This document shows, one piece after another, positions 31,987 to 44,965 of a DNA stretch of 64,000 bases. The notes under the pieces are model-generated. The model saw nothing but the letters and a program-made list of their open reading frames with translations. It made no database searches and was not told the DNA's origin. Origin of the DNA: Euryodendron excelsum (Eukaryota > Streptophyta > Magnoliopsida > Ericales > Pentaphylacaceae). Position 1 is the first letter of the stretch; each line of letters begins with the position of its first letter. A program made the translations under genes and the position numbers. Location of the stretch: assembly GCA_033060915.1 (NCBI GenBank), contig CM065388.1:31150001-31214000 (forward strand). The letters run 5' to 3'.

Positions 31987-34900
31987 TGTAAGCACCCCAT
32001 TTTTGCCCGCTCGGACAATCTCCGGCCCAACTAGGCTCATTTTCACACATCACATGCATATTCGGACTCTAACACAACTTCTGAACTCCAATTTAGTTCA
32101 CCGGTTGGTTCCTGGGCCCGTAGGGCCCATTTAAAGCTAAATGACCATTTTGCCCCTGGGCATCCAAATGCCCCGGAAACCACACCGGCTCTAGGTATCA
32201 CACCGGTAACCTCCCGAGAATGCTTCCTATAGTATTCTCAACATTTTTTTATCTTTTTAGATCATTCCGAGTCAGTTTCAGCAAACTCAATGTGAAATGA
32301 CCGTTTTGCCCCTGGTGGGCCGATCGCCTTTTTCGACCACACTGGCTCTGGGTATCAAGCCAGTAGCCTTTGGGAACATTCTAAATAATTTTTCCAAATC
32401 TCAAGTCGTTTTTCGGGACATTTCGGGTCCATCCCAACAGCTTTCCAGCCTGGTTGACCGTTTTGCCCCTAATGGCCCGGTCAACCCTTCTAACAAATCC
32501 TGTCATCATTTTTCAAGTCCTTTTTCCTCGAGACATTATTCCAAGGGTTCCTGTCCCTTTCCGACTCTCCAGGTCATTCCCGGCCCTTTCAATTCATCCC
32601 TGGACCTTCCGGAGTTACTTCTTGTGAAGCCAAGCTAAAAATTGCATGGTAGTCACTAATAGAGGCGCCCAAATCTTCTAAAGATACGTTGCTTGCAGAC
32701 CTTAAACGTTTCCTAAATGCCTGGCCCCATTAGTAGTGGCTCCAAGCCAAAAAATGGCCTAGCGCCACTCTTAGTGGCGCCAGTGTAATTTTTGGCCTGG
32801 CGCCACTGCAATAGGCGCCAGTGCATTCTTCTCACTATAAATACAGAGCCTCTTCCAGCGTGAAAAAGGTCCGCAAACTCAATCTGAAAACCCTAATATT
32901 TGATATACAGAGCTCGTGGCCTCCCTAAACCCTAGCATCTCTAGGTTTTCCAAACCCTAGCTACCATACACAAGCCTTAGCCTCCTATACACTCATACAC
33001 ACTCCTATACACTTATACAATAGCCTCAAACCCTCCATTGAAGACTTGGATTACTGCAACTCGAAACTCTCGAAGACCAAGACAAAGCTCTCGAAGACCG
33101 AAGAAAAAGTAAGAAAACGATGCGTGCAAAGCAAAGTGAAATAAACAAGACAAGGTAGGCTTTCTCTTTAAGTTTCTGCACTTCCCCCCCCCCCCCCCCC
33201 CTCTTTCTCTCTCCTAACTCACTTGGGTTTTCTTCTATTTTAATCCCCCATCTTCTTCCCCCGTTTCTTTGCATGCTTGAAATAAGGGGATTCCCGGTCC
33301 ATGTGTAGGATTAGACTATTGGAGGGTTACCGTGTCGGGGGCTTTGTTTTAGTCTAACTGGAGACCACGTGGGTTCGGCCCCCTTAATTATATGGTGAAG
33401 TCTTAACCTTGTATGTTCACAACCCTCTTTGCATTGTGCATATCATGACTCTTACATTTTTCTAAAAATTGCTTTCAAAGTTGTTTTCAAAATTGCTTCA
33501 AAATCTCTTTTTTCAAAAACTTGTTTTCAAAATCACAATCCTAGAGTGATTCTAGCATTTCCATGGCTAGGGTTGCTTTAGGAAAGTGTTACATTTAAAG
33601 TGACCAACATGGTCCATATTTTTAACTCCTTGTTGTTTTCAAAACCATTTTCTTAAAGTGGTTCTAACCTTCTTATGGTTAGAATTGCTTTAGGAAAGTG
33701 AGGCGTTTTTATACTTTCCAAAAACTCTTCTTTCCAAAATTTTTTTCTAAAAGCTCCTCCAAAAATCTATTTTCCAAAACTTCTCATTTTTAAATTCCTT
33801 TCCAAAATACTTTCCTCAAAATTCACTTTCTAAAAAACATTCTCCCCCTAGATCTTTTTCCTAAAAAACTCTCTCCAATAATCTCCTTCCAAAAATCTTT
33901 CTAAAAACTCTCTTTCCAAAATCTTCCTTCTAGAAACTCCTCTTTAGGATTTCCTTCCAAAAACTCATTTCCAAAAACACACTTTCCAAAAACTCTTTCC
34001 TTAAAGCCCAAGTCAAGCCCTAGAGCTAACAATTAGGAAGCCCTAATTTTCTTTCGAAAAACATTATTTTCAATCTTGCCTTAAAACCTAGGTTTCCAAA
34101 ACCTCCAGTTTTCTACGTCAAAATTATATTTTCAAAACCTATTTTCTACGTCAAAACTATACACTTCCAAATTTAGAGTTTTTAAAACTTCCCTTTCCAA
34201 ATCCTTGTCAAATCAAATCTTCCCTTGAGAAAACCAAATCTAATCTTCCCGTTTAGGAAACTAGATCCAATCCTCCATTTTTGGAAACAAAATCAAATCT
34301 TTTCTTTTAGAAACAAAATCCAATCCCTTGTTTTAGAAAATAGGAATCTTAACCCTTCCTAGTCTAAATCTTTCCTAATTCAAATCCTTCCTAATCTTCT
34401 ACTTTCCCAAATCTTAAGTTTCCAAAACTTGAACATAAAAATCTTTCCTAAATTTTAAAACTCAACTTCCACATCTTTCCTAATTCAACCCTTTCCTAAT
34501 TCTACCCCTTTTCAAATCTTAACTTTCCAAATCTAAGTTTTCAAATCTTCTCTAAACTCAAACCTTTCCTAATCTCAAGATTTTCTAAAAGTCAAACTCT
34601 AAAACTTTCTAAATCCTAAACTTTCTAAATTCGAAGCTTTCTAAATCTAAAATTTTCTAAATCTTAAACTTTCTAAATTTCAAATCTTTCTAAATTCAAA
34701 GTTTTATAAGTTCAAAACTTTCTTAAGTTAAATCTTTCTAAACTTCCAAACTTTCTAAATTCTAAACTTTCCTAAAACTTCAAATCTTTCCAAATCTAAA
34801 ACTTTCTAAACTTAAAACTTTCTTACTTTCAAAACTTCCCTATTTCAAAATCTTTCTTAATTCAAAACTTTCTTAAGTTAAAACTTTCCTAAATCAAAAT

Positions 34901-36150
34901 TTTCCTAAAGTGAAACCTTTCCTTTTTCAAAATTTTCCTAATTCGAAACATTTCCTAAACCAAACATTTCTTAAAACAAAACTTTCCTAAAACAAAACTT
35001 TCATAAAATGGAACTTTCCTAAAGTGACACTTTCCTAATTTGAAACTTCCCTAATTCAAACCCTTCCTAAATCTATTCCTTCCTAATCTTCCAAGTTCAA
35101 TATTCGAGTCAATTCTTTTCAAAAATCTTTCCAAGTCAAGTCCAATCTTTCTTTTCTAATTTCCTAAGTCTAGGTTTCCTAAAACTAAGTTTTTCAAAAC
35201 CAATCTTTTCAAATCTTCCAATCAAAATCCAAATTTCCTTTTCTTCCAATTCCAATTCAAATTTCAACTTCAACTCTTTTCCAAATCAACTCTTCTATTT
35301 TCAATCGGACTCTTGTCCGAACTATGACTAACCTGATTCCTCCAAAGGGATACGTAGGCAACCCTCATGGGTGCGGTCTCCACATTTTTCAAATTTCAAA
35401 TTCCATAACATTTTTCAAATTTCTATTTCAACAATCTTCTTCAAATCTCCAATTCTACAATCTTCTTCAAGTTTTGAATTCCATAATCTATTTTTCTAAT
35501 TTCGAAAATCTATTTCTAAATCTCTATTTTCAATTTCTAAAACTTTTCAATTTTAAATCTATCTTTTCAAATCTTTTTCCAAATCTATTTGCTTATTCTC
35601 TCTCTTGCATTTGCATATCATGCATCATGTCTTTTAAACATTCCTTTTTTCTAAAGTGGGTAGGATTGGTCATTTGTTAGTTAAAGGCCCTCATAGGTGA
35701 ATTTAGGGTGAATAGACATGTAGGTACCGCAAGGGCGGGGTAGGGTGATGTCATAGTGCGTCTTCCCTACACGTAACCAATCTCCGAACCTAGATCACTA
35801 TTTTCGAAAAACCAAAATGAGTTATTTTTCTAAAAAGGGCTTAATATTTTCTAAAGGTTGCTAAAAACCTGTTTTCTTAAAAACCCTCTCTTGAGGAGAT
35901 ATTTTCAAAATCGTTTTCCAAAACCCTAAGTGTAGTTTTTGGATTATGCTTAATTTTTAGGTGACCTAACTCACCTTAATTAAGTTAGGTGGTGACTCCA
36001 AACTTTTTCCAAAAGCCCTTTATTCAAATCTATTGTCAATTCAAACATAGTCGCACTCATTCTTCTAGAAGGGTGAGTTCTAACCAGAGAGTACAGTGTT
36101 TTTTCAGCTTGTGTGTGTATTCCTCGAGTGCGAAAAATCTGGGCGCGACA
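31987..36150 (+). mobile_element. E2 3' LTR
   Basis: 4164 bp, TGTAAGCACCCC to GGGCGCGACA, both ends intact. Shorter than the E3 LTRs because of fewer U3 units and a shorter G-poor tract. TATA box at 32836, stem-loop TCGGAC/GTCCGA at 35305-35320, GGATACGTAGGCAACCC at about 35346. An 18-base C run stands at 33184-33201. Following bases ATTGG (36151-36155) would be one target-site copy; its partner lies left of the window. Confidence 0.9.
32836..32843 (+). promoter_or_regulatory. LTR TATA box (E2 3' LTR)
   Basis: TATAAATA in CTCACTATAAATACAGAGCC, about 850 bp into the LTR. The upstream dyad near 32720-32780 is partly decayed (GCGCCACTCTTAGTGGCGCC). Confidence 0.65.
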
Positions 36151-39100
36151 ATTGGAACATGTAGTTAAATTAGAAAGGGTTTAGATTTAAGAAGTTTGAT
36201 TTTAGAAAGTTGGATTTAGGAAAGGTTCGAATTAGGAAAGGTTCAAATTAGAAAAGTTGGATTTAAGGAAGATTTGGAAAAGAGATTTTAATTTGATTTG
36301 AAAACACTTGACTTGGAACGATTTGGAAAGTTAGGGTTTAGGAAAGGTTGGAGTTTGGAAAGCTTCAAAATAGGAAGGTTCTATTTTAGGAAAGTTTGAA
36401 ATTTAGAAAGTTTCAAATTAGAAAAGTTTTGAATTTAGAAAGTTTTGAAATTGAAAAGTTTTAAATTAAGAAAGTTTTTTTTTAAGAAAAAGTTTATTTT
36501 GAAAAGATTCGAATTTGGAAAGTTAGAATTAAGAAAGATTTAGAATTTAGAAAGACTCGGATTTTGGAAAGTCTTGGATTTAAGAAAGTTTAAATTTTAT
36601 AAAGATTTGGAATTTAGAAAGTTTAGAAATTAGAAAATGTTTAAATTTAAAAAATTTGAAAAGTTTGAAATTAGGAAAGATTTGAAAGTTTAAAATTAGG
36701 AAAGGTTTGAAAGTTTGAGTTTTGGAAAGGATGGGAATTAGGAAAGGTTTAGATTAGGAAAGATTTGAAATTAGAAAAGGTTTGATTTCTATTTCCTAAA
36801 GTTGAAGATTTTATTTTATTTTAAAAAATTGATGATTTGATTTGGTTTCTAAAATTGAAAGATTTGATTTGGTTTTCTAAATTGGAAGACTAGATTTGGT
36901 TTCCTAAATTGGAGGATTAGATTTGATACAGATTTGAATAGGTGGAGTTTTAGAAATCTTAGATTTGGAAGGCTATGATTTTGGTGTAGAAAAGATGTTT
37001 TGGAAATCTAAGATTTAATGTAAAAAGGAAAGTGAAAATTAGGATTTCCTAATCATTGGCTCTAGAGCTTGGCTTGAACTTCAAGAAAAAAGAGATTTTT
37101 GAAAGTAAATCTTTTGAAGAGAGTTTCTAGGAGGGAAACTTGAAGAGTGTTTTTAGAAAGTAGAATTTTGAAAAGAGCTTTTTTGGAAAGGAGTTTTGAA
37201 AATAAGTTTTGGAAAGTGGAACTTTTGGAATGAAAGTTTTTAGAATGAAATTTTTGAAAGCGTTTTAGGAAGTTGATTGGAAAAAAAGTTTGGAAAGAGA
37301 TTTGAAAAAGTGATTTGTAACAGAAATAGAATATGGACTTTTACAAGTCTCTAAAAATATCTCCCCTTCCTAAAATGATTCTAACCATACGAAGATTAGA
37401 ACCATTCTAGGATTGTGGTTTTGAAAACAACAAAGATTTGAAAATATGGATCATATTGGTCTCATTAAATATAACACTTTTTTAAAGCAACCCTAACCAT
37501 GGAATGGCTAAAATCACCTTAGGATTGTGATTTTGACAAAATTAATTTTAAGATTTACACCCAAGACTTATGTAACACTTTCCTAAAACAATCCTAACCA
37601 TGGAGTGGCTAGAATCATCTTTAGATTGTGATTTTGAAAACAAGTTTGGAAGATAAGACTTTTAATGCAAGTTTTGAAAGAGATTTTAATGCAAATTTTG
37701 AAAACAAGTTTAGAAAACAATTTGGAAGAGATGTATGAGTATGATATGCACAATGCAAGTAGGGTCGTGAACATACAAGGTTGGCTTCACCACATAATCA
37801 AGGGAGCCGAATCCACATGATCTAACGTTGAATTAGAAAAAAGTCCTCAACACGGTGACTTTTAACCATTCTTCCTACACATGGATCAGGGATTCCATTG
37901 TTTCAAGCATGCAAGAAAGGGCAGAAAGAAGATAGGAGATTAAAATAGAAGAAAACCCAAGCGAGTTAGGAAGAAGAAGAGAGAAGGGGGAATTGCATAA
38001 ACGTAAATAGAAAACTAACCTTGTGTCTTCTTGGATTTGCTCATTTTATTGCTTTACATCACTTTAATCTTCGAGAGCTTTGAGATTGTAACACCTTGAA
38101 TCTTCAGTGGTTAGCTTGGAGGCTCGTATATGAGTGTATATGGTGTATATATGTTAAGGTTAGAGTGTATGGGGGCTAAGGTTTGAAGAAGCCTAAGAAA
38201 ACTAGGGTTTAGAGAGAGTTCGAGGTATGTATATCGAGAGATAGAGTTTTTGGAGTTAGATTGTCGACCTCTTTCACATAGGAGGAGGCTTTGTATTTCT
38301 AGAAAAAAGATTGACCTAGCGTTCGTTGTAGTGGCGCTAGGTTTAAAAACACACTAAAGCCACTATGAGTGGCGTAAGGCCAAATATTAGCTTGGCGCCA
38401 CTAGTAGTGGTGCCAACCACTTTAGAAACCTTTTAAGGTGGCAAGAAACGTATCTTTTACCCTTGACATGCAAGGCAAAAGATTTGTGCGCCTGTCCTAG
38501 TGACTACCATGCGATTTTTGGCTTGGCTCCACTAGGAGTGACTCAAGAAAGTTTGGAAATAATCCAAGAGGTCAAGAATGGGCTGGAAGGCCAAAAATGG
38601 GTAGAAACCCTTAGAATAGTATAACAGGCCTGAAAAAGAATGTTAGGATTGTTGAAAAGGTAGACTGGGCCATCAGGGGCAAAATGGTTATTTGGACTCG
38701 AAAACTACTAGAATGAACTCAGAATGACCCAGGAGAAAGCTTGAAACTTAGAAACACTATCGAGAGTGTACTTAAGAGATTTTCGGTTTGATACCCAGAA
38801 CCGGCGTGGTTGGAAAAGGCGACCAGCCCACTAGGGGCAAAACGGTCATTTTGTATTGAGCTTGCCGAAATTGACTTGGAGTGATCCGAAAATGCATCAA
38901 AAGGCCGGGGATACTATTAGAAGCATCCCCGGCAAGTTACCAGTTTGATACCCAGAGCCGATGTGATTCTCAGAGGCACTCGGATGCTTAGGGGCAAAAT
39001 GGTCATTTAGCTTTAAGTGGGCCCTACGGGCCCAAGGAGTTACCAGTGGACTAAATTAGAGTATAAAATGGGGGTCAGAGTCTGAATATGCATCTGATGT

Positions 39101-39159
39101 GTGATAGTGAGCCGGGTCGGGCCGGAGATTGCCGAGCAGGCAAACATGGGGTGTTTACA
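36151..39159 (-). mobile_element. E1 3' LTR, first 3 kb (reverse)
   Basis: Ends at TGTAAACACCCC reversed (39159). U3 has the 157-bp type units and resembles the LTRs of E2/E3. The TATA region at about 38293 is mutated (TAGAAATA instead of TATAAATA). The dyads near 38330-38420 are partly decayed. Cut at 36150 by E2; the remaining LTR lies left of the window. Confidence 0.8.
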
Positions 39160-39184
39160 GCCACCCATCTTTTTTTGTCTTTGC
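39160..39184 (-). other. Polypurine tract of E1
   Basis: On the minus strand AGACAAAAAAAGATGGGTGGC directly before TGTAAACACCCC; purine run with T interruptions. Confidence 0.6.
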
Positions 39185-39269
39185 TTGTTGAAGACAGAAA
39201 ATGATAAAGTAAGAGCCCCATGTCGATCATAAGGCGATTGAAGGGACAGGAAGAAATGAAATCTAAAGA

Positions 39270-40370
39270 GCTGTTACCTCGAGTAGATGCTCAATGCTTG
39301 GTACTTCATCTGGTAAAATGATACTCTCTGGGGAAATTAATGCTTCTTGAACTGATGCTCCATCTGGCAGAACGATGCCCCTCTCGGGAAGTCTAAGGTG
39401 GATGTCTTCTTGAACTAGCACTTTATCTAGTGAAATGCTGCTCCTTTGGGGAAGTCCGAGGTTGATATCTAATACTTCTTGAACCAGCACCCTGTCTGGC
39501 AAAACGCTGCTCCTTTGAGGGAGTCCAAGGTTGATGTCTGATACTTCTTGAATCGGCACTCTGTTTGGCGAAATGCTGCTCCTCTAGGGATATCCAAGGT
39601 TAATATCTGATACCTCTTGAACTGGCACTTCGTCAGGCGAAACGCTGCTCCTTTGGGAAAGTCCAAGGTGGATGTTTGCCACTTCTTGAACTGGCACTCC
39701 TTCTGGCGAAATGTTGATCCTTTAGGGAGGTCCAAGGTTGATGTTTGATACTTCTTGAACTAGCACTCCATCTGGCGAACGCTGCTCCTCTGGGGAAGTC
39801 TAAGGTTGATTTCTGGTACTTCTTGAACCGGCACTCTATCTAGTGAAACGTTGATCCTCTGGGGAAGTCCAAGGTTGATGTTTGGTACTTCTTGAACTGG
39901 CACTCTGTCTAGCGAAACGCTACTCCTTTGGAAAAGTCCAAGGTGGACATTTGCTACTTCTTGAATTGGCGCTCCTTCTGGCGAAATGCTGATCCTCTAG
40001 GGAAGTCCAAGGTTGATGTTCGATACTTCTTGAACTAGCACTCCATCTAGCGAACGCTACTCCTCTGGGAAAGTCTAAGGTTGATTTTTGATACTTCTTG
40101 AACCAGCATTCCATCTAGTGAAACATTGATCCTCTGGGGAAGTCCAAGGTTGATGTTTGGTACTTCTTGAACCGGCACTCCGTCTGGTAAAACACTACTC
40201 CTATGGGAAAGTCTAAGGTTGATGTCTGATACTTCTTGAACTGACAATTCGTCTAGCGAAACGCTGCTCCTCTGGGGAAGTCTAAGGTTGATGTCTGATT
40301 CTTCTTAAACCGGCGCTCCGTTTGGCAAAACGCTGCTCCTCTGGGAAAGTCCAAGGTTGATTGGGAAGGT
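39270..40370 (-). repeat. 69-bp tandem array (E1, reverse)
   Basis: About sixteen units, the longest array of the family here. The minus-strand ORFs 39263-39559, 39469-39735, 39920-40114 and 40047-40247 are its open phases. Several adjacent units are more like units two or three positions away (for example around 39700-39790 and 39950-40070), pointing to multi-unit duplication. Confidence 0.85.
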
Positions 40371-42950
40371 TGAGGGTGGGCCATCGTCCTATTTTATTTC
40401 TTGTCAGCTATGGAAGTCTGAACTTTTTGAGATGCATGCCAGTGTTGGAGATGTCGGAGCTTACTTGGTCGTAGGGTAGCTTTAGCTTCTTTTTGTGCTT
40501 TGCCTTGTTCCTTGTTTCCTCATTTGAGAGAGAGAGAAAGTCATGGAGTTAGTTTTTGTGCAAAAACAATTTATTTATGCTAATTCTAAAATGCACAGGT
40601 GAATGCATGTTATACTTTTTATTTATTTCTTTTTTATTTTTTATGAATGCACATGGAATTAAATGCATGACCTATTTTGTTATGAATGCACGGGTTTATA
40701 TAAGAATTGAATTGAAAGCATGTCCTACTTTTTTTTTTTATGAATGCATAAGTTCATACAGGAATGGAATTGAATGCATGTTATATTTTTTTATGAATGC
40801 GCCTACAAGAATGGGATTGAATGTATGTCATGCTTTTCAATGAATGCATGAACAGATACAAACTATACAGGAATTTAATGGATGTACAGGTTATACATGA
40901 CATGGATGCATTAATACTACATGCATATAGGCTATTTATAAAAAAATGTCCCAGGATTGTCCCAGGGCTTATACTCTCGGGATTCTATTTCCCTTCCAGG
41001 ATCCTGCCCCATTCAATATGAAAAGACTTCTTTTCGGACCATAATGTAGGCTGGGTTTAGGGGTTGTAAGAAATGAAGGGATATCTAGGCTCAAAGATCT
41101 TTTAGTGGGTTGTTTAAACTAAAACCATCTAAGCACACCTTGGAGCATGAGATTACCCTTGTATTCCTTTCCAACTCTCCTTTCTCATCATACTTATCTT
41201 GGTATTGTTCATGTTTATTTAGACTAAGCAATTTTTTTCGATCAAAAAGGACTTTAATTTGGACCGTAACGTAGGTTAGGTTAAGGGGTTTATGAATGAA
41301 AGGGTATAAAGGCTCAAAATTATCACTTGTGGGGTTTCGAAAGACCAATGATTACCTTTGGCAATTTAAATTTCATTCACTAGTTTCTTCTTTTTGTCAT
41401 ACTCTTATTGTTCTTCTGGACCACTTTCTGCCTTCTAATTTAAGATTTTTTTTTCTTTTCATCAAGAAATTTGTTGCTAAGTCGACTTTTGGAGATGCTA
41501 ACTTTTTCATTTATATTTTGGGATGACAGTATCTTCTTTTGAAGATCACCACGAACACAATATCTTCTTTACTAGAGACGCCTTTGACTCCATAACTTCT
41601 TGAAAATCACCATTTTCATTGTTGTTGATTATATCTTCTTAGAAATCACCCTTTTCATCATTGCTTATTAGTTCCTACTTATGACTTTTGCCTTAACCCA
41701 GTACTTGAAAAGATCAACATCAAATATGCACGAAACCACAAAAAATAAGTATAATTGATCGTGAGATGATCAAGACTATATCAGTGACAATGTAATGATG
41801 TAAGCGTGACACTCCTAGAAGTCAAACCTGTCTCATCCCATAATTATTTTTTATTTTATTTTATGGAATTCTAACCCTATCTCTCCAATGATGGAAATAT
41901 TGAAACATAAATATATGGCGGCTTTCATACACATGAGTAGGTAGCCTTCTCCTCTTGTCACATAACAAGGGTAGCTGCACTCACACTCATTGGTAGCCCT
42001 TTCCATAAGTGTTGGGAGTGGGAATTGACAAAAGGTCAATCTAGGTGTGCGATAATTTGTAAATTTTTAATCAATGGCAATGCTGGCTAAAATAGATCAT
42101 AAATACGGATTCCAGATTCTAAGAAGTCTCAAGAAATGTGTGTTAAGTTGAACATGAATCACCAATAAGGTAAAGATCATTAAAACCATTGACTCGTATT
42201 TATGTAAGTGATCATGCACACAAGATTCATTCTCAAATAAGAATGCACATTAATTTGTTCATATTTGAATATTTACCCCAGTGATTGTTCACATGTAGGA
42301 CAAATACTATCAAAAATCTTTTTGATTTTTCTAATTTTTTTTCAAAGATTCAATCATCCTAGGCTTGCCAATGTGCACTAATCTTCCTTTTCTAGGGTGT
42401 AGCTACTTGCTGTTTTGCTAGAACGTCCCTCGAAAATCACTCATTCGACTTCAATGAGTTCATGTGATTGATCCTTATCTCTCACCCTTCAGTATTTCCC
42501 CTATCTCTATATTTTTTATTTATCTCTCCCATCTTTTCAGAGTTAGAGATTGTCTCTGCTGAAGGCGGTACTTATGCTGTCTCATCCTGCAAGTTAGGGT
42601 AAAACATTTTGAGGAAAAATTTTCTAGAGAATAAAACATCATTCATGAAGTGCCATGAGACAAAGATATATACATGAAAACTTTGGATCCTTTTCATTTA
42701 GATGATGTTATTTTCATGCATGAATTCGAATTAGAAGTTGAAAGACGGGTTTGAAAGAAATCTCCCTTTTTCGGAATAAACCCCCCAGAAGAGTTTTGGA
42801 ATCATTATGGCGTCCTTCATACTCCATTTTCCATGTGTGTCATCTGATTGCATAGGGATGGTTTCAAGAGTAGCAGCATGGTGTCGGGGTCATGGTTTTG
42901 CATGAAATATGAATTGGGCAGGCTACTAAAAGGATTTTAGTTTTGACAGT
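40371..42950 (-). mobile_element. E1 3' non-coding region
   Basis: 40840-41340 is the reverse of the E3 region around 21480-21620 and its neighbours. 41690-42440 is the reverse of E0 53190-54010, a segment absent from E2/E3. Between them (41530-41660) lie about four imperfect 31-39 bp repeats beginning TATCTTCTT. E1 thus combines the 3' regions of two subfamilies. No pol motif and no recognisable gene. Confidence 0.5.
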
Positions 42951-44946
42951 GGTCTTGGACCTCAAAAAAGAAAAATAAAATGCAGTTAACATGTGGAGTT
43001 AAAGATTTTATGAAATGCATGTCCTATGGAGGTCCCTTCTTTGAAGGAATCTAGGTATGATGCTAAATCCATTTTAGAGGTGGGGTTTACCCCTGTGAAT
43101 AATACAATACCTCTTCAGCATAGGCTGGTTGATGCTTCTTTGTTTAGCCAATCCCACCTCCATGGACGGAAAGAGATTTGGGCCTCTCTTGAGATATAGT
43201 TATATACATGCCATGAATCCTTAGGGTTGGAGAAACCCTTGGGGTTTTAGGTAGGTTTGATAAGCATGAGATTGGATCATCCCTTTATCTCTATAGTTGA
43301 TTGAATGCATGAGAATGCAACAACTTGAGTTTCTTGGAACTCTTGTCTTGGAATGGATATAACGCATGAGCAGAATAATAAATACATGGGTAGCATATTG
43401 GCAATGAATAAGCAGTTTAGAAGACCGCATTTTTGTTCTTGCTTAATTTTTTGTTTTTTCTTGACTCTTGTAGGCAAGGGAGAAGATAATGACAATGTAA
43501 AAAAGAAAAACAAAAAGGAGAAGTTAGTGCCTTTGGATTGAAAATTTTTATGCAATGCAAGCCCAAGGGGTGCCCCTACTTTCAGAGGGGTCTAAGCATG
43601 ATGTGTTGGCTCACTTTTGGAGATAGGGGTTGCCCCTATATGCAATACTGTACATGTGCAAGCCTGTTCATTTATTCATTCTCACATTCATGCATTCATT
43701 TAATGAAAGTAGGAAGGATAGTTCTATTGTATTTGATTCTTCTTCTTTTTTTTTTTTTTTTGTACATGAAATTGAAGTACATTTGAAGGGGAAGGAGAAC
43801 ATTTTCCTTGGGACTTTCACATATTCTATTTTTGTATTTGAAATCTTAAACCACTCTTAAGTTTTCAGATTTGCCTTCTTTGATAGAGGTCGATGAGAGA
43901 CCTTGATTTCAGATTGCCCCTTGTCTTCTTGGCAGCTCTATCTCTATGAGCGAAGAGGGATTGGGGCCCCTCTTTATGGGATGGCCTTGATGCATACCAT
44001 GAGTCCTTAGGGTCACTTGGTACCCTTAGGAGTTTCACTTTGCTTCGTTTAAGCAAGAAGGGCTTTGAGGCCATTCTATAGGGGTAATCAAATGCATGGA
44101 AATGCAATGATCTGAGTTACTTTGAGAATTCTTATCTTAAAATGAATACAAATGTATAAGTAGTTAGATGCGTAAAGATGTATGCATAACATAATGACAA
44201 AAATTAAGCAGCATAACAATATGAATTTAGACAGGATATAAGAGAAAGTAAAGCGGTTGCCCTTTCTTCCTAGTTTTAAAATTGACGCACGTGTCTTAAA
44301 TCCAGCAAAGGTTCGGCTATGCATGGGGTGCTACATGAGCATAAGGTTGGGGATTTACTAATGCTTCCTAAAAAGCTTGGTTCCCAAACCTTCAAACCTT
44401 CGGCATCCACCCTCGAAAGGGTAAACTCCATCTTTGGTTGATGGTTCGAGCGGAGGAACTATCAAGAGACCGTAGGCTAATAAACTGACACAGCATTCGC
44501 CCACAATCAATATACTGTTCCCCCTTCTATCTAAAAGGGTAGTAACCAAGTAATATATGCAAAATGCAAATGCAAGTGAGCGCACCAAGTGTGTGTGGAA
44601 TTTTCAAAAATAGAGGAAATGACCCAACAAACCATATCACATCCTGTTCATTCATCACATTCATGGTAGTTAATTATGACATAAAAATGAAATATGAACA
44701 AAGTCCACCTACAAAAAAAAAATGCGAAGAGTTAGTAACTCTTTGACAAACTCAATGTAAGATAAAATGCAAGTATGTAAGCAATGAATGCAAGTGATGA
44801 CACTTATTTGGAAACCATTTTGGAAAATAATGTTTGTTTTGGAAACTTCAAAGAATTTTGAAAAGTGGATAAAACTTGACAAGGTAACTAGAGATTCTGT
44901 GTGAGTGAATGGTGAAGGGACATAACAATGGCCTAAACCTTTAAGA
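42951..44946 (-). mobile_element. E1 leader, two-unit, no gag
   Basis: Reverse of the E2-type leader: a first unit (44946 down to about 43560) and a second (about 43540 down to 42950) with GGCCCAAATCTC near 43170. It supplies the uninterrupted version of the site where E3 entered E2. The small ORFs here have no recognised domain. Confidence 0.6.
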
Positions 44947-44965
44947 GTCCCCAGTGGAGTCACTA
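44947..44965 (-). other. Primer binding site of E1
   Basis: On the minus strand TAGTGACTCCACTGGGGAC, two bases from the LTR end at 44968. Two changes from TGGCGACTCCACTGGGGAC. Confidence 0.7.

Noticed and set aside
39270..40370. CRISPR-like array
   Set aside because: Units are contiguous tandem repeats without distinct spacers, inside a plant retroelement.
41350..42900. Remnant of pol or a host gene in E1
   Set aside because: No RT, RNase H or integrase motif in six frames; much of it matches the non-coding 3' region of E0.
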